A stretch of 64,000 bases of DNA from Solimonas aquatica. GTDB lineage: Bacteria > Pseudomonadota > Gammaproteobacteria > Nevskiales > Nevskiaceae. The notes beneath the pieces were generated by a model that was not told the DNA's origin, made no database searches, and saw only the letters and a program-made list of their open reading frames with translations. The stretch's first letter is position 1. Every line of letters begins with the position of its first letter. Shown in pieces: positions 1 through 6,970 of this stretch. Both the position numbers and the translations under genes were made by a program. The stretch is from NCBI RefSeq assembly GCF_900111015.1, contig NZ_FOFS01000014.1, positions 1-64,000 on the forward strand. Direction: 5' to 3'.

Positions 1-290
1 GCGATCGCTTTTTTTAAAAGGTCGTGCTCGATCTTGAGCTGCTCATACGCCTTCTTCACACGGCGCAGCTCTTTGAGCTCGGCCGCAACGCCTTTGTCCA
101 CCGACACGCCCTTGGTCATGATCAATCCCTCTCGCGCTCGTTTGCGCCAAAGTGACAGCATGTACGGATGGATGCAAAGCGACTCGGCCACATCCTGTAT
201 CGCTACACCCGGCAGCTGGCTCAGGCGAACTGCCGTGGCTTTGAATTCATCGCTATATCGATACGTCGTTCTTGGACCAGGCTTGGGCAT
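1..290 (-). CDS. IS3-family transposase OrfA (partial, 3' end outside window)
   Basis: OrfA is the DNA-binding, regulatory half of an IS3-type transposase; a -1 frameshift joins it to the DDE catalytic OrfB. The 96 visible residues start at an ATG at 290 and show an N-terminal helix-turn-helix region (YSDEFKATAVRL, then a recognition-helix segment ending LWRKRAREG), followed by a leucine-zipper-like coiled coil (ELKELRRVKKAYEQLKIEHDLLKKAI). At 9-15 the minus strand has seven A residues read in frame as A AAA AAA, the classic slippery heptamer for frameshifting into OrfB. No stop codon is seen before the window edge. Confidence 0.8.
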   Translation of the reverse strand, partial: MPKPGPRTTYRYSDEFKATAVRLSQLPGVAIQDVAESLCIHPYMLSLWRKRAREGLIMTKGVSVDKGVAAELKELRRVKKAYEQLKIEHDLLKKAI

Positions 291-332
291 CTGAGGACTC
301 CTGAATGGTTAGTTCAGGGTGTCCACTAAACC
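1..332 (-). mobile_element. IS3-family insertion sequence, one end only
   Basis: This is the first part of an IS3-type element; the rest lies before the window. It contains the 5' part of an OrfA gene. Beyond the OrfA start is a short non-coding tip containing GTGGACACCC (read on the minus strand, about 318-327), which resembles IS3-family terminal inverted repeats. The exact outer boundary (about 327-332) and any target duplication cannot be fixed without the other end. Confidence 0.65.
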
Positions 333-364
333 GAAGGAATCGTCACGTCGGCTTGATGCTCTGG

Positions 365-871
365 TTAGCTGCGAAACAGTAGAGCCTCATTCTTTGCCCG
401 CCTTTCCGTATTTGGATCTTGCTGTGAATGGAATGTACGAATCCACTCGACGTAAGCAGAAGGTAGATCGTGCTCTATGGCTCCGGCTAATACCAAGGCT
501 TTGTACCAGTGGTACGGCAACATGGCACGCTCGACCGCTGTTGCAACGTAGGTTGTTGCTCTGACAGCGGAACCATCAGGCCTGTACACATCAATTTCTT
601 GTGCGTCGTAGCCATTGCCGACGCCCTCCGCCCTATCAAGCTTTGTTTTCTCCGAAGCCTCAATGGAGAACAGCACACCGTAGGCTTGGTCTGTAGTAAC
701 GCCAGTTGCTTCTATGTCGCATTTACCTGACCCGTCCGTGCTTACCTTGTGAAATGCGAGCCGGCGACCGACCACGTGGCCGACCCCAACAACGGATGCC
801 GATGGAGTGCGATCACGGAGCCGCTGGACAAGCATGTTGGAGCCATACGCAAAGTAAAGAAACGTGGCCAT
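365..871 (-). CDS. gamma-glutamylcyclotransferase-family protein
   Basis: The protein (168 aa) begins MATFLYFAYGSNM, the N-terminal strand and YGSN substrate-binding loop of the GGCT/AIG2 fold, which releases 5-oxoproline from gamma-glutamyl amino compounds. An acidic residue in the LDRAEGVG segment (about residue 82) is in the right place for the catalytic Glu of the family. An in-frame ATG further upstream (997) would add 42 residues before the fold; I chose 871 because family members start directly at the YGSN strand. No strong Shine-Dalgarno precedes either. Base composition is lower in GC than most neighbours, and with the IS beside it this may be a transferred segment. Confidence 0.75.
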   Translation of the reverse strand: MATFLYFAYGSNMLVQRLRDRTPSASVVGVGHVVGRRLAFHKVSTDGSGKCDIEATGVTTDQAYGVLFSIEASEKTKLDRAEGVGNGYDAQEIDVYRPDGSAVRATTYVATAVERAMLPYHWYKALVLAGAIEHDLPSAYVEWIRTFHSQQDPNTERRAKNEALLFRS

Positions 872-1425
872 AGCAGCTAACGCAAAGTAGATAACAAAAG
901 GCTGCCAAACAAGCTGGACGACTGTCTGATAATCCAGGCACGTCGCTGGCAAGTCTTTGAATGATGCGAAGTCCGAGTTGCCGGAGGACTTCGCCATGTC
1001 GGATAAGCTGCCATCTTCGCAGGAGCCCCGCTTGCTGGATCAGGTCCGCCAGAGGGTTCGCGTCAAGCATTGCAGCTTGCGGACCGAAACGGCGTAGGTA
1101 TTTCAGATTAAACGCCTCGCCTCATTCCTCGGCAAGTGCTGCCCGCGAGTCGGTCCGAGCCCGTTCACTGGCTGCCTGCTTGCGCGGGCATGACGGGGCC
1201 TGGGGTGCGTATGTGTTGGCGCGTGGGGATCGCGTCATGGTGGGTTACGCGGCCTGTGGCCGCTAACCCACCCTACGGCTGCCGCCTTGCCGGCCGGCCG
1301 AGATCGCAGCTGATTTGATCCGATCGCGGCAGGCGGTGTTGAACGCTCCCGCCGCCTTTGCCCGATAATGGCGCCCCCTCCACACCCGAAGCGGGCGCGC
1401 CACATGCAGCGCGGGCCGCTCGTGA
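872..1425. other. 554-bp intergenic region with palindromic repeat
   Basis: There is no convincing gene here. Short open frames on both strands have no recognisable domain. The interval holds a REP-like stem-loop at 1241-1270 and a segment near 1165-1200 (TGCGCGGGCATGACGGGG) resembling dispersed repeats common in Xanthomonadales-type genomes. Promoters for the genes on either side must lie here, but I cannot place one with confidence. Confidence 0.5.
1241..1270. repeat. REP-like palindrome
   Basis: TGGGTTA and TAACCCA arms flank an inner GCGGCC/GGCCGC stem with one bulged C and a TGT loop. The same GGGTTA...TAACCC architecture recurs near 9949-9981 and, with GGCTTA/TAAGCC, near 19677-19709, so it looks like a dispersed family. 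Confidence 0.6.
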
Positions 1426-2751
1426 ATGAACGATTTTTCGCTGATTCTGCTGGCGCTGTTGCTGGTGTTCGTCAACGGCTTTTTCGTGGCCGCCGAGTTT
1501 GCCCTCGTCAAACTGCGTATCACCCAGGCCGAGGATCTGGCCGAAGAACATGGCCTGCTCGGCCGCACCCTGCTCAAGGTGCGCACGCAGCTCGATGCGC
1601 ATCTCTCCGCCTGCCAGCTCGGCATCACCCTGGCCTCGCTGGGCCTGGGCTGGCTGGGTGAACCGGCCTTCTCTCGATTGCTGACGCCGCTGCTGATCAG
1701 CCTGGGCGTGGATTCGCCGGAGCTGCAGCACAGCCTGGCGGTGGCCATCGCCTTTTCGCTGATCTCCTATCTGCACATCGTGCTCGGCGAGCTGGCGCCC
1801 AAGTCCTTTGCGATCCGTGAGGCGGAGACGCTGTCGCTGTGGGCGGCGCTGCCGCTGTTCGCCTTCCACTGGCTGATGAAGCCTTTCATCCTGGTGCTCA
1901 ATGGCAGCGCCGTGCTGCTGCTGAAGCGCTTCGGCGTGGAACTGGCCGAGGAGGGCACCGAGCCGCATTCGGCCGAGGAGATCAAGAAGCTGCTCGCCGA
2001 CAGCCATCGCCATGGCGAACTGGGCTCGCAGCAGGCGCAGGCCATGTCGCGCACCCTGGAGTTGCCGGAGCTGAGCGTGGGCGAGCTGATGCGGCCGCTG
2101 TTCGATCTGGTGTCCGTGGACATCCGCGACGGCTTCGCCGACAGCATCGCCACCATCGCGCGGCACCGCTACTCGCGCTACGCGGTGCGCGACAGCGCGC
2201 AGGACGATCACTACATCGGCCTGATTCATGTGCGCGATCTGTTCGCGGCCCTGCAGGAGAATCCGCAGCTTGCCGATCTGCGGCCGCTGCTGCGCGAGAT
2301 TCCGGTGGTGCCGCGCGAGGAGCCGGCGCAGCGCCTGTTCCGCCGCTTCCGGCGCGGCCTGCCGCATCTGGCGCTGGTCAGCGACGAGATCGGTCGCGTG
2401 GTCGGCTTCATCACCCTGGAACACATTCTCGAAGCCATCTTCGGCCGCATGCAGGACGAATTCCGCCGTGCGCGCAGCGACTGGGCGGAGGTGGGGCCGC
2501 AAAGTTTCGAGGGGCCGGGCTGGCTGCCGATCTACACCCTGGAACGGCTGCTGGAACGCGACATCGAAGCGCCGCAGGCCGACACCATCGGCGGACTGGT
2601 GATGCAGGTGCTGGACCGTCTGCCGCAGAACGGCGATGTGCTGGACCATGACGATCTGCACATCGAGGTGCTGGAAGTGGCGGGGCCGCGCATCGGCCGC
2701 CTGCGGGTCAGCGAGCGGCGCAGCAGCGAGGACGACGAGCGCGGCGGCTAG
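1426..2751 (+). CDS. CNNM/CorC-HlyC family membrane transporter (hemolysin-like)
   Basis: This 441-aa protein has the standard layout of the family: an N-terminal DUF21/CNNM membrane domain (hydrophobic segments around residues 4-24, 55-80, 90-115 and 125-150), a paired CBS-domain cytosolic region (about 195-330), and a C-terminal CorC_HlyC domain (about 345-435) ending in LRVSERR. Relatives are linked to Mg2+/Co2+ efflux or are called hemolysins; substrate cannot be read from sequence. It starts MNDFSLILLALLLVFVNGFF. Its TAG stop overlaps the stop of the convergent next gene within CTAG. Confidence 0.88.
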   Translation: MNDFSLILLALLLVFVNGFFVAAEFALVKLRITQAEDLAEEHGLLGRTLLKVRTQLDAHLSACQLGITLASLGLGWLGEPAFSRLLTPLLISLGVDSPELQHSLAVAIAFSLISYLHIVLGELAPKSFAIREAETLSLWAALPLFAFHWLMKPFILVLNGSAVLLLKRFGVELAEEGTEPHSAEEIKKLLADSHRHGELGSQQAQAMSRTLELPELSVGELMRPLFDLVSVDIRDGFADSIATIARHRYSRYAVRDSAQDDHYIGLIHVRDLFAALQENPQLADLRPLLREIPVVPREEPAQRLFRRFRRGLPHLALVSDEIGRVVGFITLEHILEAIFGRMQDEFRRARSDWAEVGPQSFEGPGWLPIYTLERLLERDIEAPQADTIGGLVMQVLDRLPQNGDVLDHDDLHIEVLEVAGPRIGRLRVSERRSSEDDERGG

Positions 2752-3101
2752 TCCAGGACCGGCGCGGCGCTGCGCGGCTGCCAGCGATAGCGGCCCAGAT
2801 CCACACGCCCCGCCAGCATCACCACGCCTTCGGCAGCGAGCAGCGCCTGCTGGCGGCGATAGCCCTCACTGTCCAGGGGAAACGACAGCCGGCCCTGCGC
2901 ATTGAGCACACGGTGCCAGGGCAGGCGGCTGTTTTCGGGCAGATGGTGCAGCGCGTAGCCGGCCAGGCGGGCGGCGCGGGGCAGACCGGCGAGTTCGGCG
3001 AGCTGGCCGTAAGTGACCACGCGACCGCGCGGAATCTTTTTCAGCTGCGCCCAGATACGGACATAGGATTGATGCGCGGTGTCGGCAGGCTCGCGGGGCA
3101 T
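2748..3101 (-). CDS. alkyltransferase-like protein (MGMT-family DNA-binding domain, ATL type)
   Basis: The 117-aa protein matches the C-terminal DNA-binding domain of O6-alkylguanine-DNA alkyltransferase: IPRGRVVTYGQLAELAG helix-turn-helix entry, the Arg-finger region, then the active-site loop. The usual PCHRV is PWHRV here (LPWHRVLNAQG), so the acceptor Cys is replaced by Trp. That substitution defines ATL proteins, which bind O6-alkylguanine lesions and hand them to nucleotide excision repair rather than demethylating them (as for E. coli YbaZ). It is convergent with the CorC-like gene, sharing stop-codon bases. Start choice is moderately certain; there is no strong RBS. Confidence 0.88.
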   Translation of the reverse strand: MPREPADTAHQSYVRIWAQLKKIPRGRVVTYGQLAELAGLPRAARLAGYALHHLPENSRLPWHRVLNAQGRLSFPLDSEGYRRQQALLAAEGVVMLAGRVDLGRYRWQPRSAAPVLD

Positions 3102-3224
3102 GCGGCCGAGCTTAGCCGCAAAACAGCAAAAGTCGCAGCCGGGCGACCCCCGTCACCCGGCGCGTTCCTTCCCCCACTTCCCCCACTCCCCCGCAAGGCC
3201 CCCAAGCCCCAACCGCTCAATTCT

Positions 3225-3575
3225 TCAGGCGACCAGCGCCTCCGGCGTCTCGGTCTGCAGACTCCATTCCAGTTTCCAGCCGCTTTGTTCCCAGCGATGA
3301 ATCCAGGCTTGCGCCAGGGCCTGCGCGTACGCGCGGCCGAACTGCATGCGCAGGCGGCGCTGATCAACCCAGCGCATCCAGCGCTCGTCGCCGCCCTCGC
3401 AGACGCGCAGCCAGTGCTGGCCGGCGCCGTCGCGGCTGATGAAGACCGCGCGGGCGCCGCAGACGCCGGCTTCGGCGGGCAGCAGAAGGCTGTTGAACAG
3501 CACCGTCTCGACGTCTTCGAGACGGGTGCTGAGTTCGTCGTGAGAACCGTAGGCGGGAAGAGTGGCGGCATCCAT
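3225..3575 (-). CDS. hypothetical protein, 116 aa
   Basis: I do not recognise a family. The frame is rich in Trp, Arg and acidic residues, soluble in character, with no signal peptide or membrane segment. The core reads as alternating strands and helices (AVFISRDGAGQHWLRVCEGG, then WMRWVDQRRLRMQFGRAYAQ). The start could be the GTG at 3581, two codons upstream of the ATG used here. It lies alone between the ATL gene and the PhzF-like gene. Coding is supported by codon-position GC bias and lack of a better frame on the other strand. Confidence 0.55.
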   Translation of the reverse strand: MDAATLPAYGSHDELSTRLEDVETVLFNSLLLPAEAGVCGARAVFISRDGAGQHWLRVCEGGDERWMRWVDQRRLRMQFGRAYAQALAQAWIHRWEQSGWKLEWSLQTETPEALVA

Positions 3576-3732
3576 GTTCACTATTTCGGCTCGGCCGCTC
3601 AGGCCTGAACGGCAGAAACACGGAGCTGTTTGTCAGATTTTTTACCAGTCCGCCGTCATCCAGCGCTTTCTCCCCGACATCTGTATCGGCAGCACCGTAC
3701 GAAAATTGAGTCCCATGCGGCGCGGCGCGGGG

Positions 3733-4629
3733 TCAAAACCCCAGCAGCTGGCCTTCGCTGACCCGCACGCTGTAGCCGCCCACATGCACGCTCTGCACGT
3801 GCCCCTGGCGACGCTCGGCGCGCAGGGACAGCAGGCTGGGGCGGTTCATTTCCACGCCCTGGTGCAGCTCCCAGCGCAGCTCGCCATCCTGCTGCGCCTC
3901 GCTGGCCAGGGCGCCGGCCAGGGCCGCGGCCGCCGAGCCGGTGGCCGGGTCTTCGCCGATGCCCAGGCCGGGCGCGAACATGCGCGCGCGCAGCTCGCCC
4001 TCGTAGCCATAGGCATACACATAAAGCTCGCCGGCCCAGCCGCCGGCCAGCAGCTCGCGGGCGCGCTGCGCGTTGAAATCGATGGCGGCCAGCTGCTCGG
4101 GCGCGGCCAGCGGCACCAGCACGAAGGGCAGGCCGCAGCTCACCTGGCGCGGCTGCTCGCTCCGCGTCCCGATCACTGCGGGGTCCAGACCCAGCACCTC
4201 GGCCAGGGCCTCGGCCGGCGGCGCCGGCGGTCCGTATTCGGGCAGCTTGGCCGCCGTCAGCTCGGCATAGGCCGGCTCGCCCGGCGTGAGCCGCACGCGC
4301 AGCGGCACCAGGCCCACGCCTTCCTCCAGCAGGAATTCGAACTCGCCCTGGCCGCTGACCAGACCCAGCTCGGCCAGCAGGCAGGCCGTGCCCACCGTGG
4401 GGTGGCCGGCGAAGGGCAGCTCGCGCGCCGGGGTGTAGATGCGCAGGCGATGCGCGGCCTGCGGCACGGTGGCCGGCAGCACGAAAACGGTTTCGGAAAG
4501 ATTGAACTCGCGCGCCACGCGCTGCTGCTGGGCCTTGCTCAGGCCGTCACCGCCGAACACCACGGCCAGCGGATTGCCGCCATGCAGCGCCGAAGTGAAC
4601 ACGTCCAGGGTATGAAATCGCAGTGTCAT
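3733..4629 (-). CDS. PhzF-family isomerase/epimerase-like protein
   Basis: The 298-aa protein shows PhzF-fold hallmarks: an N-terminal FTSALHGGNPLAVVF segment, SETVFVLPA containing the family's conserved Glu, GHPTVGTACLL in the first half, and DPATGSAAAALAGAL in the second half. Family members are diaminopimelate-epimerase-like isomerases, including trans-2,3-dihydro-3-hydroxyanthranilate isomerase of phenazine synthesis. No phenazine genes accompany it, so the substrate is unknown and a phenazine role is not implied. The ATG at 4629 is chosen over one at 4695, which would add an Arg-rich tail not seen in the family. Confidence 0.88.
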   Translation of the reverse strand: MTLRFHTLDVFTSALHGGNPLAVVFGGDGLSKAQQQRVAREFNLSETVFVLPATVPQAAHRLRIYTPARELPFAGHPTVGTACLLAELGLVSGQGEFEFLLEEGVGLVPLRVRLTPGEPAYAELTAAKLPEYGPPAPPAEALAEVLGLDPAVIGTRSEQPRQVSCGLPFVLVPLAAPEQLAAIDFNAQRARELLAGGWAGELYVYAYGYEGELRARMFAPGLGIGEDPATGSAAAALAGALASEAQQDGELRWELHQGVEMNRPSLLSLRAERRQGHVQSVHVGGYSVRVSEGQLLGF

Positions 4630-4816
4630 CTTGGTCGCTTCCGTGGCGGGCAGGCCGCGCATTCTGCGCCGTGCACGGGACAGGCGCGAGAGCAAACTCC
4701 CGCATCACGAGCAGGGCGCTGCGCATTACTATTCGAAGTGTCTGAACAAAGCTTTCGAAAGCGCTCGCTTTCGCAGTCCCCTGGCCGCCCTCTAGCATCG
4801 CCGCATCGGAGAGTTC

Positions 4817-5362
4817 ATGAACACCGTGCCCGAAACCCATTACAGCGCCACCGCCAAGTGGCTGCACTGGCTGACCCTGCTGCTGATGCTGGGTGGCTAC
4901 ACCCTGGGCTTCATCATGGCCGACCTGCCGGTGTCGCCGACCCGGCTGAAGATGTTCGTCAGCCACAAATGGATTGGTGTGACCGTGTTTCTGCTGAGCC
5001 TGATCCGCGTGCTCTGGCGTCTGGCGGTGCCGCCGCCGCAGCCGGTGGCGATGCCGGCCTGGCAGCGCCTGGCCTCCGAATACACGCATCGCGCGATCTA
5101 TCTCATGCTGTTCCTGCTGCCGCTGTCCGGCTGGCTGATGAGTTCGGCGCACGGCTTCCAGACCGTGTATCTGGGCGTGCTGCCGATTCCCGATCTGCTG
5201 CACAAGGACAAGGCCCTGGCCGAGACGCTGGAGGAAGTGCACGAATCCTTCGCCCTGCTGATGCTGGCGCTGCTCGCGGTGCATGTGGCCGCCGCGCTCA
5301 AGCATCATCTGATCGATCACGACGGCTCGCTGCGGCGCATGCTGCCGCGGCGCGGCGCCTGA
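4817..5362 (+). CDS. cytochrome b561
   Basis: This is a di-haem b-type inner-membrane cytochrome of 181 aa with four hydrophobic helices (about 14-35, 50-70, 90-110, 145-165). His residues suited to haem ligation are seen in helix 1 (AKWLHWLTLL), helix 2 (VSHKWIG), and helix 4 (EVHESF and AVHVAAALKHH). It sits 18 bp upstream of two YceI genes, a common arrangement in which b561 and YceI proteins are thought to act with quinones or isoprenoid carriers. An ATG preceded by GGAGAG gives a clear start. Confidence 0.92.
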   Translation: MNTVPETHYSATAKWLHWLTLLLMLGGYTLGFIMADLPVSPTRLKMFVSHKWIGVTVFLLSLIRVLWRLAVPPPQPVAMPAWQRLASEYTHRAIYLMLFLLPLSGWLMSSAHGFQTVYLGVLPIPDLLHKDKALAETLEEVHESFALLMLALLAVHVAAALKHHLIDHDGSLRRMLPRRGA

Positions 5363-5380
5363 AGCCTGCGGAGACGACGC

Positions 5381-5950
5381 ATGCGCACCTCCCGCCCGCT
5401 GCTTCAGGCCCTGTTCGCCGCCATCCTATTCAGCGGCGCCGCACAGGCCGCGCCGCGTCCGCTGCTGCCGGCGCAGAGCAGGATCGAATTCGCCATCAAG
5501 CAGATGGGCGTCACCGTCAGCGGGCGCTTCAAACAGTTCGAGGTGCAGCTGGACTTCGACGCCGCCAAGCCCGCCGCCACGCGCGCGCTGGTGACGGTGC
5601 AGATCGCCAGCATCGACAGCGGCGATGACGACACCGACCAGACCGCGCTCAACAGCGACTGGCTGGACAAGGCCCGTTTCCCGCAGGCGCGCTTCACGCT
5701 CAGCGCGCTCAAGCCGCTGGGCGCGGATCGCTATGAGGCGAGCGGCACCCTGACCCTGCGTGATCGTTCGCGCAGCATCCTGGTGCCGCTGACGCTGCGC
5801 GAGCAGAAGGACGGCACGCTGCTGGCCGAAGGCAGCTTCAATCTGCTGCGCAGCGATTTCGGCATCGGCGGCGGCGAGTGGAACGAGGGCAATCTGGTCG
5901 CCAAGGAAGTCACCGTGCAATTTCACTTGCTGCTGGGCGCGGCGCGCTGA
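5381..5950 (+). CDS. YceI-family periplasmic protein (copy 1)
   Basis: The 189-aa protein has a Sec signal peptide (hydrophobic LLQALFAAILFSGAAQA) followed by a YceI/lipocalin-like barrel: SRIEFAIKQMGVTVSGRF, DWLDKARFPQARF, and GSFNLLRSDFGIGGGEW. Homologues bind polyisoprenoid lipids in the periplasm. It probably forms an operon with the cytochrome b561 gene just upstream and with the second YceI gene. The two YceI copies differ clearly in sequence, so they are old paralogues rather than a recent duplication. Confidence 0.9.
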   Translation: MRTSRPLLQALFAAILFSGAAQAAPRPLLPAQSRIEFAIKQMGVTVSGRFKQFEVQLDFDAAKPAATRALVTVQIASIDSGDDDTDQTALNSDWLDKARFPQARFTLSALKPLGADRYEASGTLTLRDRSRSILVPLTLREQKDGTLLAEGSFNLLRSDFGIGGGEWNEGNLVAKEVTVQFHLLLGAAR

Positions 5951-6000
5951 GCGGCTTTTTCATGTCTTCACTCACAACAACCACACACTTCGAGGGTCTC

Positions 6001-6567
6001 ATGTTCAAGAAACTGCTGTGCGCCACCGCGCTGTCCGGCTTCGTCATCGCCGCCCAGGCTGCCGACACCTACGAGTTCGATCCCACCCATACCTTCCCGC
6101 GCTTCTCGATCAGCCATCTGGGCTTTTCCACCTTCCGCGCGCGCTTCGACAAGACCACGGGCAGCGCCACGCTCGACACCGCCAAGAAGAGCGGCAGCGT
6201 GGAGGCGACCATCGAGGTGGCTTCGATCAGCACCGGCGTGGACAAGCTCAACGAACATCTGAAGGCGCCGGATTTCTTCGATGCCGCCAAGTTCCCCACC
6301 ATCAGCTTCAAGGGCACGCAGTTCAAGTTCGAGGGCGACAAGCCGGTGGAAGTGACGGGCGAGCTGAGCATGCACGGCGTCACCAAGCCGGTGACCTTGA
6401 AGTTCACCAGCTTCAACTGCGGTCAGCACCCGATGATGAAGATCGCGGTCTGCGGCGCCGATCTGGAAACCACCGTCAAGCGCTCGGACTTCGGCATCAG
6501 CTACGCCGTGCCGATGGTGGGCGACGAGGTCAGCATCCTGATCGAAGTGGAAGCGCGCAAGAAGTAA
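6001..6567 (+). CDS. YceI-family periplasmic protein (copy 2)
   Basis: The 188-aa precursor has a signal peptide (MFKKLLCATALSGFVIAAQA, cut before ADTYEFD) and a complete YceI barrel with the diagnostic DPTHTFPRFSISHLGFSTF, APDFFDAAKFPTISF and SDFGISYAVP segments. The ATG at 6001 follows a GAGG ribosome site; a longer frame from 5878 overlaps the preceding gene and lacks a signal peptide at its start. Its stop is 3 bp from the stop of the convergent lipoprotein gene. Role as for copy 1: periplasmic isoprenoid or amphiphile carrier, inferred. Confidence 0.92.
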   Translation: MFKKLLCATALSGFVIAAQAADTYEFDPTHTFPRFSISHLGFSTFRARFDKTTGSATLDTAKKSGSVEATIEVASISTGVDKLNEHLKAPDFFDAAKFPTISFKGTQFKFEGDKPVEVTGELSMHGVTKPVTLKFTSFNCGQHPMMKIAVCGADLETTVKRSDFGISYAVPMVGDEVSILIEVEARKK

Positions 6568-6570
6568 GGC

Positions 6571-6849
6571 TCACTGGAAGCGGCCGCCGGTGATGCGACC
6601 GGCGGCATCCACTTCCGCGAAATAGCGGCTGCGGTCCAGACGCAGTTCCTTGGTGGCGATCTGCCCCGGCAGCACCAGCAGCACATCCGGATAGCGCGCG
6701 TGAAACTGCTCGGGGCTGGGCTGCGTGGCGATGAACCGCGCGAAGGCCGAAAGGTCTTCCACCTTGCCCGGCAAGGGCCCGGCCGCCGGTGACTGACAGG
6801 CCGCCAGCAGCAGGCCCAGGCCGAGCAACAGCCAGCGTGTGAATTTCAT
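6571..6849 (-). CDS. small putative lipoprotein, 92 aa
   Basis: The N-terminus MKFTRWLLLGLGLLLAACQS is a lipoprotein signal peptide with an LAAC lipobox, so the mature protein of about 74 residues should be lipid-anchored. The mature part (FARFIATQPSPEQFHARYPDV, then a short strand-rich end) matches no family I recognise. The start at 6849 is set by the lipobox; an upstream ATG at 6924 would bury the signal. It is divergent from the aminopeptidase gene. Confidence 0.7.
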   Translation of the reverse strand: MKFTRWLLLGLGLLLAACQSPAAGPLPGKVEDLSAFARFIATQPSPEQFHARYPDVLLVLPGQIATKELRLDRSRYFAEVDAAGRITGGRFQ

Positions 6850-6970
6850 GTGCGCCTCCTGGCGATGTGCCGGCACAGCATGCCGCCATTCGCGCTTGAG
6901 GAAAATCCCCGCCACCGGAAACACGCGATGCTTGGCTAAGATGCCGGCTGTTCTTCATTTGAGCCTCATC

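Noticed and set aside
961-1318. Overlapping plus-strand frames upstream of the CorC-like gene
   Set aside because: No start signals or domains, and they read through the REP-like palindrome.
3733-4629. Phenazine biosynthesis
   Set aside because: A lone PhzF-fold protein is common in non-producers; no phzABCDEG neighbours are present.
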